This document shows positions 25,948 to 37,240 of a stretch of DNA of 64,000 nt, one piece after another. The stretch is from Mesocentrotus franciscanus (taxonomy: Eukaryota; Echinodermata; Echinoidea; Camarodonta; Strongylocentrotidae), in NCBI GenBank assembly GCA_037976565.1, contig CP137668.1, positions 19,985,804 to 20,049,803 of the forward strand, read 5' to 3'. Both the position numbers and the translations under genes were made by a program. The notes beneath the pieces were generated by a model. The model worked only from the letters and a program-made list of their open reading frames with translations. It was not told the DNA's origin and made no database searches. Every line of letters starts with the position of its first letter. Within the stretch, counting starts at the first letter, position 1.

Positions 25948-28239
25948 ATGGGTGATAACCAATTCCGCGATAGAACGGAGCATAACCATCCGCCTAACCA
26001 TGGTAGAAGCAATGCTACGAAGGTTAAAGCAGCAACGAAGAGAAGGGCCACTGAGTCCAATGAAAGACCACAACAGGTGCTTATGGCGACACTATGCGAG
26101 GTAACAGAGGAAGGGCGGGCAGCGCTACCATCACTAAACAACATGAGGAGGAATATCCGGAGACAGCGCCAAGAGAACCCAAACGCCCTCCCCATTCCCA
26201 TGACTGTGGAAGATCTGGAAATCCCTGTAGATCAACGATTGACGCTGGGTGGAGAGCTTTTCCTTTATCACGACTCTGGAAGAAACGACCCTCGCCGGAT
26301 TTTAGTGTTTACTACGGAAAGGAACCTTCAGGTAAGAACAAGTGTTGGGGTTCATTGCCATTTGGCCTTCTACGGTTCCGCAATTTTAGGAAGTGCTGCA
26401 AAAGCATACGTATTGAGTAAAAAAGATTTCAGGATTCATTAGAATGAATTGAAATTGTGAGGTCATCATAAAGATATCCAAATACTTCCTATAAAATTGA
26501 AATTGAAATTAAATTAAAATTGGTTATTATTCTCGACAAAGTACAGGATCGGTTCTAGAACAATTCCCCTGAGGTATTGTTCTGATACGACATGATCTCC
26601 TATTTCGATTATGTTTTTAATTATCATGCTATGATAATTAAAAAACAATAAAATAAATAAAATAGCTTGGAAATAATACATACAATTTTGCAAGTGAAAC
26701 AGTTTGTTTGTTTGAAATATATAATATTCGATGCAAATGTATTCATTCTGTTTTGCTACTAGTTGCTGTCAACGTCTGAAAGTTGGTTCGCTGATGGCAC
26801 GTTCAAGGTAGTGCCGACCATCTTCTTCCAGTTGTGGACAATCCACGCCACATATGAGGACATGTGGTGCCTTTGGTTTATTGCCTCATGCTAAATAAGG
26901 ACCAGGCGTCATATGCAAGGGTACTAGCAGCACTACAGGAGGGAAGGGCGTTCTACCCAACCAGAATCATGATCGACTACGAATTTGCAGCGAAGAACGC
27001 ATTTTCCCAGGCATTTCCAAATGCTCACGTTCAAGGATGTCTTTTTCATCTCTGTCAGAGGATACATGAACGGGTATGGTGATATTTATATATTGACAGT
27101 TGATCCCTTTTTTACCCGCCATTTATTGATCAAATAGTACATTCAAGGCTCATGGCTAAAAAAAAAAAAATAGTGATACAAATATTAGGTAGAGTTTGAA
27201 ATTTGAGTAAGTGGACTTGCAAGCCATGATAAATGCTGAGGAGAGAGGGGAGGACTCTAATAAATATTTTTCTTTTAATCATCCTTTCAAGCCCAGTAAC
27301 AAAAGCTTTATATGATGATTAGAGGGTAGGGGCTAGGGGCTATATCTCTTTTCGATTGTGCCTAAAACTGACCTGGAAAAACACGGACCTCTAATCGCCA
27401 GGAGGGGAGGGGGAATATAATCGATAGTTATACTGAAAATTGGTAGGCCACAAGGAAGCTGAGTAGGATACAAGCATGTTATTTTCTCCTATAGGAAACG
27501 CTCATTGCGTATAGTCAGGCAAGGAGAAAATTTCGGGCAGCCCTGGCGGATTCGGGCGAAAAAATAGGGGACAGCGGTTTGTTCCTCCCCCTCCCCACAC
27601 TAAATGAACAGTTACCAATATCTATGCATTTTGCTCAATGGGTAGACAACAAACAATATTTCTGAAGTGTGAAAGGGCTGGTACATGTACTGTTATGAGT
27701 TTTATATTATTATTTTTAGATCAAGCAAGAAGGGCTGCAGGTGCTCTACAACGAGGATGAGGAGATCCGGACACAGGCGAGAATGATAGGAGCGATTGCA
27801 TTTGTGCCAGTGGAAGACACCGTGGAGGCGTTTGAAGCCTTGGCAGGCATTGCAAGGGCAGAGCTGCAACCTGTCCTCAATTATTTTGAGGATACTTATG
27901 TGGGTCGACCTCAAAGAGCCGCGGGACATGGTCGCCAGGCAGCGAGGTTCCCGCCCATAATGTGGAACATGTTCAATGCGACACTGCAGGGAATTTCGCA
28001 CGAACAATCATGTGGAGGGCTGGCACCGAAGGTTCCAGATCGGCGTCGGTGCCGACCACCCCTCGTTTTGGCAGTTTTTGACCTGCCTAAAACGGGAACA
28101 TGCCATGAACGAAGTAACGATCGGACAAGCGCAAGCTGGAATGGCGCCTCCCGCACGTAGGAGAGTGTACCAAGATACCAATCTCCGGCTCATCAGGCTC
28201 GTTACTAATTACCATGGGAGAGACATTGTAGATTTTTGA
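25948..28239 (+). pseudogene. MULE-type DDE transposase relic, three exon-like segments with two frameshifts
   Basis: Segment 1 (25948-26331) ends RRILVFTTERNLQ at a CAG|GTAAGA donor. Segment 2 (26763-27073) reads SWFADGTFKVVPTIFFQLWT, then shifts frame near 26863 to VPLVYCLMLNKDQ, and includes IMIDYEFAAKNAF and CLFHLCQRIHER. Segment 3 (27720-28239) has DEEIRTQARMIGAIAFVPVE and NYFEDTYVGR, then shifts near 27994 to RTNNHVEGWHRRFQ, ending at a TGA. DGTF, the IDYE Asp and the TNNxxEGWH Glu are the DDE triad of the MULE family commonly linked to FLYWCH fingers. All three residues remain, but two frame breaks make it non-autonomous. The start codon follows an acceptor-like sequence, so an upstream exon (perhaps with a zinc finger) may be missing. 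No terminal repeats were identified. Confidence 0.85.
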
Positions 28240-28938
28240 GGGCGTGTCCCATAATCTTCACTAACGATCAGTCACCTATGCTATTGTACAGTTTTTGATC
28301 AGTCCAGTTGAATTGTTTTAACATGCAGGACCTCCCATTTACTTGGCATTACATTATATGGGATGTTTTGTTTTACATTAAGAGATGCGTATATACATTG
28401 TTGAATACAGAATGATATCATTTGATATCTTCTTTTTGTATGCATTTGATCGTTTTCAGGATAAAAGTTTCTATTTTTTTTAATTCTCTTTTTTACTGTT
28501 TCATGTTTATATGATAAGCATGATTAGCATCGGGCAAGCGCAAGCTGGAATGGCGCCTCCCGCACGTAGGAGAGTGTACCAAGATACCAATCTCCGGCTC
28601 ATCAGGCTCGTTACTAATTACCATGGGAGAGACATTGTAGATTTTTAAGGGGCGTGTCCCATAATCTTCACTAACGATCAGTCACCTATGCTATTGTACA
28701 GTTTTTGATCAGTCCAGGTGAATTGTTTTAACATGCAGGACCTCCCATTTACTTGGCATTACATTATATGGGATTTTTGTTTTACATTAAGAGATGTGTT
28801 ACGTATATACATTGTTGAATACAGAATGATATCATTTGATATCTTCTTTTTTATGCATTTGATTGTTTTCAGGATAAAAGTTTCTAGTTTTTTTAATTCT
28901 CTTTTTTACTGTTTCATGTTTATATGATAAGCATGATT
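28120..28938. repeat. 409-bp tandem duplication of the MULE 3' end
   Basis: The block from about 28120 (gcaagctggaatggcgcct) to 28528 recurs at an offset of 409 bases, with only small indels and substitutions. The second copy repeats the last ~37 codons of the transposase and its stop (TGA in copy 1, TAA in copy 2). Confidence 0.92.
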
Positions 28939-29289
28939 GTGATGATCTTTGCCTCTGAGTTTTACTTTGGGATGTCAGAACTCTGTTTTTAGTACATGAC
29001 TTTGATAAGTCTCCTCCTTTGGCTTCCTTCAAGACAGCAGGAAGGTGTTTTATTTGTGTTAATGTATCATTAATATTTATCATGTTTATCCTCTTCAAAT
29101 ATGGTTTTGGGCAATACGCGCCAAAATTTGCTGGACAAGTTTTATCGTTGCAGAAAAAGCTCTTCGTATTAATCGCAACTCTCAGTCGCGTTCCCTTACA
29201 AATCCTATATTCTTTGAAAATAGCATGTTAATAATTAATGACCTCTATCTCTTCCAGTTAGGCCAGTTTTTGTAAACTAACAGTAATGA

Positions 29290-29965
29290 CATGCTCTCAA
29301 TTTTATTCATGATGTGTTCCTCCCCACCCCCTACAAAAAAATTACATTGTGGTGACTTTCATTTACCTCTTCTAAATACATTTATCTATGCCGGTCTCAA
29401 ATTTTGGAACTTTTCACGTATTTGTACTAAACTTGCCCCATCACTCCATTCTTTTAAGCGAAAAGCGAACTCGTTTCTTTACAATCTTATAAAACATATT
29501 AAATCTTCGCGTAGTCAACTCGTGTTTTACTCCCCCACAGATTGCGTTTGTGACCTTTCATATAATGTCAGTCTTCGTCCTATGTCTCTGTTGGATCATG
29601 TTCACCCAGACGTAGGAAAAGCATGTTGTTATACATTTTTAAATTATGAATTTATAATTCATAAGTTCTCATTTCACAATTTCAGATTAATCTGTTTTGT
29701 CTCCAAATGTATATGTATTTATTCCATATGTTTATTACTACCGTCTTTTGAGGATCCACATTCTACAAATCCCGCTTCTCAGTAGATCCCTCCATTTTCA
29801 CAGTTTTTTACTTTTAAACAAACGAAACATCACTTACAGCACATGTATACATTCTTTTGTAATTTAATTAATGATTTTCAAAATGATTTATGTAATTGAT
29901 TTCTTGTCATAATTGTTTATATTGATAGTTCTGTTGGAAGTGAAAATAAAACTGAAAATTGAAAC
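29290..29965 (+). mobile_element. LINE 3' fragment with short A-rich repeat tail
   Basis: The open frame includes TFIYAGLKFWNFSRICTKLA then SLHSFKRKANSFLYN, the tail motif of LINE reverse transcriptases, and stops at 29785. An AT-rich UTR ends in gaaaataaaactgaaaattg, a simple-repeat tail. Confidence 0.6.
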
Positions 29966-30689
29966 ACTGTTTGAAATGCTATTAAAGTTATTCACTTGTG
30001 ATAGAGAATGTAAATAGTTAAAATATTGCATCTTGTATGTCAATTTACCTCCGCAACATTTTAAGTTCAATACCTTTTCTTTTATATAAAGAATGATGAC
30101 AAAACAAGAATAGGATTTTCACCACATTAACTCGTACACTAGAGAACCATAAACAGCTAAACAAAAAATAAATTTTAAGCACAGTCTAAGTAGACATATT
30201 CCTTTGCTTCCAGAATTCATGAAAAGTCAAAGTTTTAGGAGACTTGGAGGCCACACTGAATAACGTCAAACAAAGCTGGCGAGAAGCGAACATCGTCACT
30301 AATGCTTAAGCGTCCCTTCGATTTTTAATCTCTGTTAAACTCGTTAAGAACAAAAGCTTGTCAATTTCATATGGTTCATAGAATTACCATGACCACGTTT
30401 CAGGGGGAAAATAAAGTAAAAATGCCTGCTTTAACCTTTTCTGAGATGGAGGTAGTGGATGTTTCTATCTTTCATATGGCCTAGAGTTTGAAAAAGTTTC
30501 ACCAATTAAAAATTAGAAAATTATGATTTGTTGAAGGTGCAAACACAAATATGCAACTCCGTGACGTGTCTTGTGAGCTCCCCGCCTATTTGCCCTGTGC
30601 TAGAAAACTTTAAAAAATCTGTATTCTTCCTTAACAAATTTTCCACATACATTCACCCAAAATATAATTAAATATAATTATTGCAAATA

Positions 30690-30830
30690 TGTTTATACAC
30701 AACCCCTGTACGAAACAAATCTATGCCGTCATAAATAACTAAGAAAATGAAAGTTCATGACATTTTCTCTAAATAGCAATTTGAAGCGGAGCTCGCATTA
30801 TACGTCACAGTGTTGCAAATTCCTGGGTGT
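30690..30830. repeat. Dispersed repeat, family C
   Basis: acaacccctgtacgaaacaa, atctatgccgtcataaataa and attatacgtcacagtgttgc match 60770-60890 (ccctgtatgaaacaaatcta; gatacatcacagcgttgtc). Confidence 0.7.
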
Positions 30831-31333
30831 GATTGTCCTCGGAGGTAATGGTGTTTCGAGGGGGTAATTGTCCTCGGGGGGTAGTTGTCCTCGGGGGTAG
30901 TTTTCCGGGGTAGTTGTCCTCGGGGGTAATTGTCCTCGGGGGTAGTTGTCCATGGGGGTAATTGTCCTGGGGGTAGTTGTCCTCGGGGGTAGTTGTCCTC
31001 GGGGGTAGTTGTCCTAGGGGGTAGTTGTCCTAGGGGGTAGTTGTCCTCGGGGGTAGTTTTCCGGGGGTAGATGTCCTAGGGGGTAATTGTCCTCGGGGTA
31101 GTTGTCCTCGGGGGTAGTTTTCCGGGGTAAATTTCCGGGGTAATTGTCCTTGGGGGTAATTGTCCTCGGGGTAATTCTCCGGGGTAATTTTCCGGGGTAA
31201 TTGTCCATGGGGGTAATTGTCCTCGGGGGGTAATTCTCCGGGGGGTAATTTTCCAGGGGGTAATTGTCCTTGGGGGTAGTTTTCCGGGGGTAATTTTCCG
31301 GGGTGATTGCCCAGGGGGTAATTGTCCTGATAC
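30830..31333. repeat. Same minisatellite in reverse orientation
   Basis: About 30 units of cctcgggggtaattgt-type, the reverse complement of the 18.2 kb array. Its right end, read in reverse, starts aggacaattaccccctgggc, then aatcacccc, so the first variant units appear in the same order as at 18171. Confidence 0.95.
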
Positions 31334-31534
31334 GCTTCTTGTTCTTCTTGTTTCTTGTTGTTTTTGCCCATTTTGCTCTTCCACTTTCCTCTCTTTCTTT
31401 GTAAGATAATTCTACTTCTTCATTTCCTCTCCTGAATTGGCAATAATAATCATAAGGGGAAGATGGTTTAATACCCGATAAATATCTGCTGTCCACTTTC
31501 GGGATTGTGTGAAAGTTAACTTGAACGTAGAGGG

Positions 31535-31735
31535 AGCCTGTGTATGGGCGGGCGGGCGGGCGGGCGCAGTGCCGTATATATAATATAGAAATACGGCACT
31601 GAGCGGGCGGGCGGGCGGGGGCAGAGCCATCTATACAGAGTTTGTCCAACATGGTTTCACTGCCAAACTCTCTAATCAATGGCACTGGGCGGGCCATTGA
31701 TTAGGATGTCTATATATGGCTCTGGGCGGGGGAAT
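31535..31735. repeat. GGGC-repeat blocks (G-quadruplex-prone) around a short hairpin
   Basis: (GGGC)5 at 31546-31566 and (GGGC)4-GGGG at 31604-31621 flank agtgccgta...tacggcact. A third, shorter gggcggg block lies near 31686. They form about two and a half units of a larger degenerate repeat. Confidence 0.8.
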
Positions 31736-31739
31736 GGGC

Positions 31740-32500
31740 CGGGTTCAATTAATGGTATACAATTGCATCCAGACGGCCGTCGATCATGAGAACGTCTTGT
31801 GTTTTCGTCTGTTGTTGTCCGGTTTAAAGAAAAGTTCCAAAGATATTTCATATTTATTTATGTGTTCGTTGATAAAGTCAATTTAAAAAAGAAATAGATG
31901 TCGAGTGATTTACCGGTAAGTATGACTGATGAACGTACCGTTTAGAATTTGTTACATGGATCTGCATACACGCCCACAAAATTAGTGTGAGATGTAGCTT
32001 CCTCAGACTCTAGTGCATGTATGCGCTTTTAAGAACCTATCGTGATGCATTTTCCTTGCTAACCGTAATTCTAGCGAATGATGGAAATGAAAACTGGTGA
32101 TACAGTATATATCTTCTTCTTTTTGTTGTAACAAGGATACATCAGAACTACAGGCTTTGTCAGGCTATATGCTATATTAATTTATATTTTGTTTAAGTTG
32201 GAATCTTCTTTGGCCTCTCGTCGACGGGATTCATAATTCTGTTTGAAAGGAACTTTAATTTTTTTATTATTGTTTACTGACAAAATTATAAAGTCTATCG
32301 GTTATGTTTTTGATTCTTATTAGTCTTTAAAAATATTTTTATACACAAACATAATGTTGATACATTCCTTTCATGCAATTTTTGTATAGTGGTTTCCTAA
32401 GCCATGGAAAATTGACAGCTAGATTGTCTGAATTAAAATTGACATTTCAAATTGCCCATAATTACACCGCAACATAAAAATCATAGATACAGTTTTGATT
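31740..32500. other. No gene seen
   Basis: AT-rich, no recognised repeats or frames. Confidence 0.5.
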
Positions 32501-32504
32501 TTTC

Positions 32505-33290
32505 GTAATTTTTATTTCGGTTTCATTCAATATCAAAACAATACAAATAATCATACAAAAGACAATTCTTTTCCATCCTAATAACAACCAAAATAATGTA
32601 ATACATGTACAATTCATAAATTTCGATAAAAATAATGAATGAAATGAGTAGAATATAAAACGAATTAAAACCCCCTCCCTTACTACCCAACCCCAAACAA
32701 AACCACTACCATCTCCAACTCACTCATCCTCACAGTACAGATGCACACTCACATACGTGTACACACCACAATAACATACACTCACACACCGCTACACCCT
32801 ACAGCCCCCCCACACACAAACATATCAAGGTTACCTGCTCACATTCTTATTAACCTCTAATTCTTCCCAATTTTTGTAAATGCAATGACAACCTGCCTAC
32901 CTTGATTGCTAAGTTCTTTTCATTGGAAGGTAAATGGTCTTCTGCCCTCTATTAAAAAAAATGTACATTTTAACAAATTTATGACAATATTCACACACTT
33001 AATTCCATTCGGGTTACCTGACAATCCTAAAAATATCCATATCCCTAGACTCGACTCGACTAAATCGAAGTGTTTAATAATAATACATACATACATTTTT
33101 TCCTCATAACGTTTATTTTGTTTTCATTCTATATCATTTTATTTCATTCAATATCAAAACAATATAAATAATTCTTCAAAATACAATTCTTTTTCTTCAT
33201 AATAACATAACTAAAATAACATAATACATGTACAAATCATAAATTACGTTTGAACAAAAATGAATGAAATCAGTTATAATATAACATTAA
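32505..33290. repeat. Two related AT-rich blocks (LINE-3'UTR-like, minus orientation)
   Basis: tttcattcaatatcaaaacaat is at 32520 and again at 33144, each followed by acaattctttt and ataatacatgtaca words. Sequence between them is C/A-rich (cacacaccgc) with no coding sense. Confidence 0.6.
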
Positions 33291-33510
33291 TATGAAGGTC
33301 ATTATTGAAAGCTTCTAAAATTGTGATTAATTTGTAAGAGTTTGTTATTTAAATGAATAACCCACATTTGTCAATGCACCATGTACTCTTTGAAAGTAAG
33401 CATTGATTCATGTAAAAAGCAAATATTTTTTTTTATTTGTTGTATTTGTTTGTCTGTGTTTGTGTTTTATTTCAAAGTTGCATTACCACTAAATGACGCA
33501 TAATTAATTC

Positions 33511-33713
33511 GAGAGTAATCCGTCACTACGTCATAATCCACTGACAAAATGGCCGATTTGAGATTCGCACAGCTGTAGTGATCTCATATTTCAAACACTC
33601 ATAACTTTCTTAATATTGGTCCGATTTATTTCAAACTTTCGCCATTCTGTTTCTCTGATTTTTATGCTTTCATTCAAATGAACTTACTAGAAGGGTTGGA
33701 TTGCTCTTTAAAA
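33511..33713. mobile_element. Family B MITE, partial copy (right part)
   Basis: From gagagtaatccgtcactacg to agggttggattgctctttaa it matches positions 48851-49059 with few differences. The left half is missing or too diverged to see. Confidence 0.8.
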
Positions 33714-33814
33714 CAGTGGATGCATGCTAAAGACTGCATTGGACGATATAGTCTTTGTAAGTTACAACCACAATGATATACTTCCCATTCCTCAAGTTGT
33801 TCACAAGTAAGCAT

Positions 33815-34004
33815 TAGGGACTTTTAGATTTGCACGACGAGAACGTGGACTGCTACGTGGACATCCTTTTAAGGCAATGTAACGTCCTTTTAAGGCACTG
33901 GCAGTGCCTGGCAGTGTGCCTTAAAAGGACTTCACATTGCCTTATTTAAAAAGGATGTCCACGTAGCAGTCCACGTTCTCGTCGTGCAAATCTAAAAGTC
34001 CCTA
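33815..34004. mobile_element. Foldback (hairpin) MITE, nearly perfect 190-bp palindrome
   Basis: Begins TAGGGACTTTTAGATTTGCA and ends with its reverse complement. The two ~85-base arms (with gacgagaacgtggactgcta and its complement) are almost identical around a short centre (cactggcagtgcc). TA flanks both ends, consistent with a Tc1/mariner-type TA target. Confidence 0.9.
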
Positions 34005-34009
34005 TTATT

Positions 34010-35000
34010 GATGTACTGTAACCACATAACAGTCAACTTCCTTTTATGTGGTCACATCGTGTTCAGGAAAATTAATGATATGCAACCATTGAAGAAAACA
34101 ACAAACAAACAAATAAACAAAGAATAAGTAAATGAAATACATGTATAAGAAATTAGAAGCATAATTAAAGAATACATAAACTTTGCACTTAGAATCCTTA
34201 GTACTTTGGTAATTGTAGTAATCACTTTGAGCTCTTAATCCCCTTGGCTATTTTGTTTTAATTGTTATAAACTGGATATTCTCCCTCGATTTTTATGTTA
34301 CCGTGTGTATATTCCGCTTGATCCTTAAGAACGAACATAGCTTAGAGAAACATCATGAAGAATAACTCATTGGAATAGTAAAGAACAATACATGGTTGTA
34401 TTAATCGGTACACATTAAGATACATAGGGCAACCACCCAAATCTCATTATTATTTCAGGGTAGGCTCTACCATACTATTACTCAGCCAAGGAGCAGACTA
34501 GTTTATTCCATCGCTGTCCATGTTGTTAGTAGCACCGGCAAAACCTAGCTGTTTCATATCAAGCCTATAGCTTTTCTGCTAGGATAAAATGCTCTTCTGT
34601 AACGAATCTGCTGGTGACTAATTACCCCTGCAATTTTATCACACATCTTTGATACAAATAGGTACATTGCACTGGTGGGCTTATAATGACCATATACTGT
34701 TCTATTCAATGGTTTGGTGTTGATTTATTGTTTTCTTTTGCTGAATGGTAATTGGTATGCCCCTTAATACATATGCATTCCCACCTTGACCTCATAATCT
34801 CCCATCCATCACCTTATCCAACACTGATCAAGACATGCCAAAGTGCAACTCTAGTAGTGAATTTCAGGAGTATAAGTATGTAATGTTGTAAATGTAACAT
34901 AGATGCCTTTTCTCTAGTCATCAATATCACTAAAGTAAGGCTTCCAGCTACAAATTAATTAGAGTCATTTAATCAATATAATCTTTTTGATATTCTTTTT
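34010..35000. other. No gene seen
   Basis: AT-rich, unremarkable. Confidence 0.5.
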
Positions 35001-35235
35001 CTAAAGATAAGGAAAACAAATATGGATTGCAACTTCTGCAATGCTGGAAAGGGATGGTGACATGAAAGTGATTACAAATTAATCAATAATACTATATGTA
35101 CATGTATACAACATTGAACGAAAAATACATGGAATTCTACTTACTTTTGTTCAAATGTAATTACTACATGAACATTTTATAATTACACACCTAACCTGGA
35201 ATCAGCATGATTAAATTGTTTCTCCTTTACTGTAG

Positions 35236-36532
35236 AAAGGAAAGAACGGTCTGCTGAATGTAAGTAACATTAGGGTAAATATTCATCATGACCAGTGCAA
35301 ACAGATCCAAATGCATTTTAAGTTTGAAAAATAATGTTTCAACAATTTCCCTTCATTCATTGTTAATCAGTAATATATATAGGAATGTAGATTGCTGATT
35401 TGCAAGTATGCTTAATTTGATACTAGTTTTTAATTAATAATACGAATTGAAAGATCTATTTTATCTTGCAAAAAACACCTTACAAGGTGAATTAAAGGCT
35501 TAGCTGCATACTACAAACTGCAAATCATAATGTCATCCATTGAATTACAACATTTTCACAGGAATTTTGAAACATTCCATATGATTTAGAAAAATATATG
35601 AATATGCCTTCGCTTGCACCTCTGCCTTGTGCGACACATTTTGTAGCCTAATATTGCAAACAAGTTACAGTTAAGCTAACAAAATATTAAAGATGATAAA
35701 TAAATAAATTGTCTTCACTTTGAGTGTTTGATATAATATGTATGTACTGTATATTTATATATATTGGCCTACTCCATCACCTTTTTCCTTTTCTTTCAGG
35801 CATGACCATAAGTATTTGGAAATGTATTGATGATTCAGACAAAACAAGAATGCTATATTGTTTCAAGCTTTCAGTGATGATGGATAATCTTGGAATTTTG
35901 CCAAGAATTTTGACTTCCTTAGATGTCTTAATGACCCAGTTTCTTATGCAATTAATGCTTCAGGAACGTAAGAAAACATTTGTTTATAAAAATTGATATG
36001 ACCCAAAATAAAAACAAAAAAGTTCCAGAGCAAAGGATCATCATGAAATACCTACATCTTATATAACTTTGTCATGTATGGAGGAACTGCTAAAAGGGTA
36101 TGGTATGAGCATATTTTAATAATCCTGTCTAACTTGATGAGTTTTGCATATGAACCGATATGATACACACCTCCATTGTACATTGTTTCCATCTGATCCT
36201 CGTCTTCTTAATCTGCTGAATGTATAAATATAATTAAATGATCAAGTGAAACCTCCAAGAAAGATCACATATAGAGCAAATGATTTCATAATGGAAGGTT
36301 AATGTAGAGTGTAATTCACCATGTATTGGAAAGGTCCAATTTCAAACATCCCCCCACTCTGTCTCTCTTCATCTCTCACTCTCTCTCTCTCTCTCTCTCA
36401 TTCTCTCCTTTCTCTGTCTCTCTCTCAGTTGTGTATTTTATATGTGAAACACCACTGTGTCAACTTGAAGGAAATAAGTTAGGTTGCCTTTATATGTTTA
36501 ATGTGGATCATGCATTGCAAAAACTTTTTTAA
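35236..36532 (+). CDS. Possible small spliced gene, three weak exons
   Basis: 35236-35259, 35800-35967 and 36429-36532 each have an AG acceptor, and the first two have GTAAG donors. They join in a single open frame (RKERSAECMTISIWKC, then LYCFKLSVMMDNLGILP and VYFICETPLCQLEGNK, then a stop). I recognise no domain. In-frame joining over two junctions has roughly a 1 in 9 chance of being accidental, and all three lie in repeat-rich DNA. Confidence 0.25.
36376..36428. repeat. (CT)n microsatellite
   Basis: Interrupted CT run ending CTCTCAG, which could also act as a splice acceptor for the weak exon at 36429. Confidence 0.9.
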
Positions 36533-36906
36533 AGACCTCTTGTATATCACCAAAATGCAAATGTATCTTTGTCACACTTCTCATTTCCTGATTTAGACAT
36601 ACTTAAGATTATTTTGGTTGTGTACTCTGAATCCAAAATATACATTCAACTGAATTTTCCATGTACTCTTCCAGTGCCTTGAGCTGTTTGCATAATGGAA
36701 TGCCACTTTATAAATACTTCATTATTATTATTATCATCACCATCATCATCATTACATTTTCATTTGAACAGAACTTTCTCCTATAAAAGCAACACTTTAG
36801 AGAACATGGTACTTTCAACAAATTTTTATAAACAGATAAAAAGATGTTAATTGCTAAGTTTAATTCTTATTTTTAAACATGTATGTACATTACAGATTAT
36901 AATTAC

Positions 36907-37240
36907 CTGCTGTGTGAGTAACGACATCTCTGGTAAGTGTAATAGTCTGATTGCCACTGCATGCTGTTAGCTGCAGCAGATTCCCTGTAGATGGTGACTG
37001 GCTGGGCTTGCTGAAGATTGTGGAAAATGTATTTGGTCTGTACATGGGATACTGTGGTGATTTTCTCTGATCATTAGAGTTGCCTACTTCATTTATTCCT
37101 TCAGTAATCTGCGTGGAGCTTTGAGGTTGCTGATCATTTGGGAAGCACATGTACAGGTGGATTATGGAAGACACTTATCCTGGGTCTTGTGGCCTCGAAG
37201 TCTGCATCCTGGGGCCGCTCATTGCCATTAGGCATTCTTT
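36907..37240 (-). CDS. FN3 gene, exon 5: low-complexity tail (frame break)
   Basis: Begins ERMPNGNERPQDADFEATRP in phase 1; after VHVLP the frame must change by one base near 37137-37143 to continue as DQQPQSSTQITEGINEVGNS and a Ser/Thr/Gln/Pro-rich stretch. The length of 334 is one above the phase-consistent value. It ends at GCAG|GTAATT, or runs on seven codons to a stop at 36890. Confidence 0.55.

Noticed and set aside
31014..31697. 227-residue minus-strand open frame rich in Pro, Thr and Asn
   Set aside because: It is a read-through of the GGACAATTACCCC minisatellite and GGGC blocks; all three frames stay open, as expected of a stop-poor repeat.
35007..35056. Short death-domain-like exon (KYGLQLLQCWKG)
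   Set aside because: Too short to judge, and its phase does not fit the next candidate exon.
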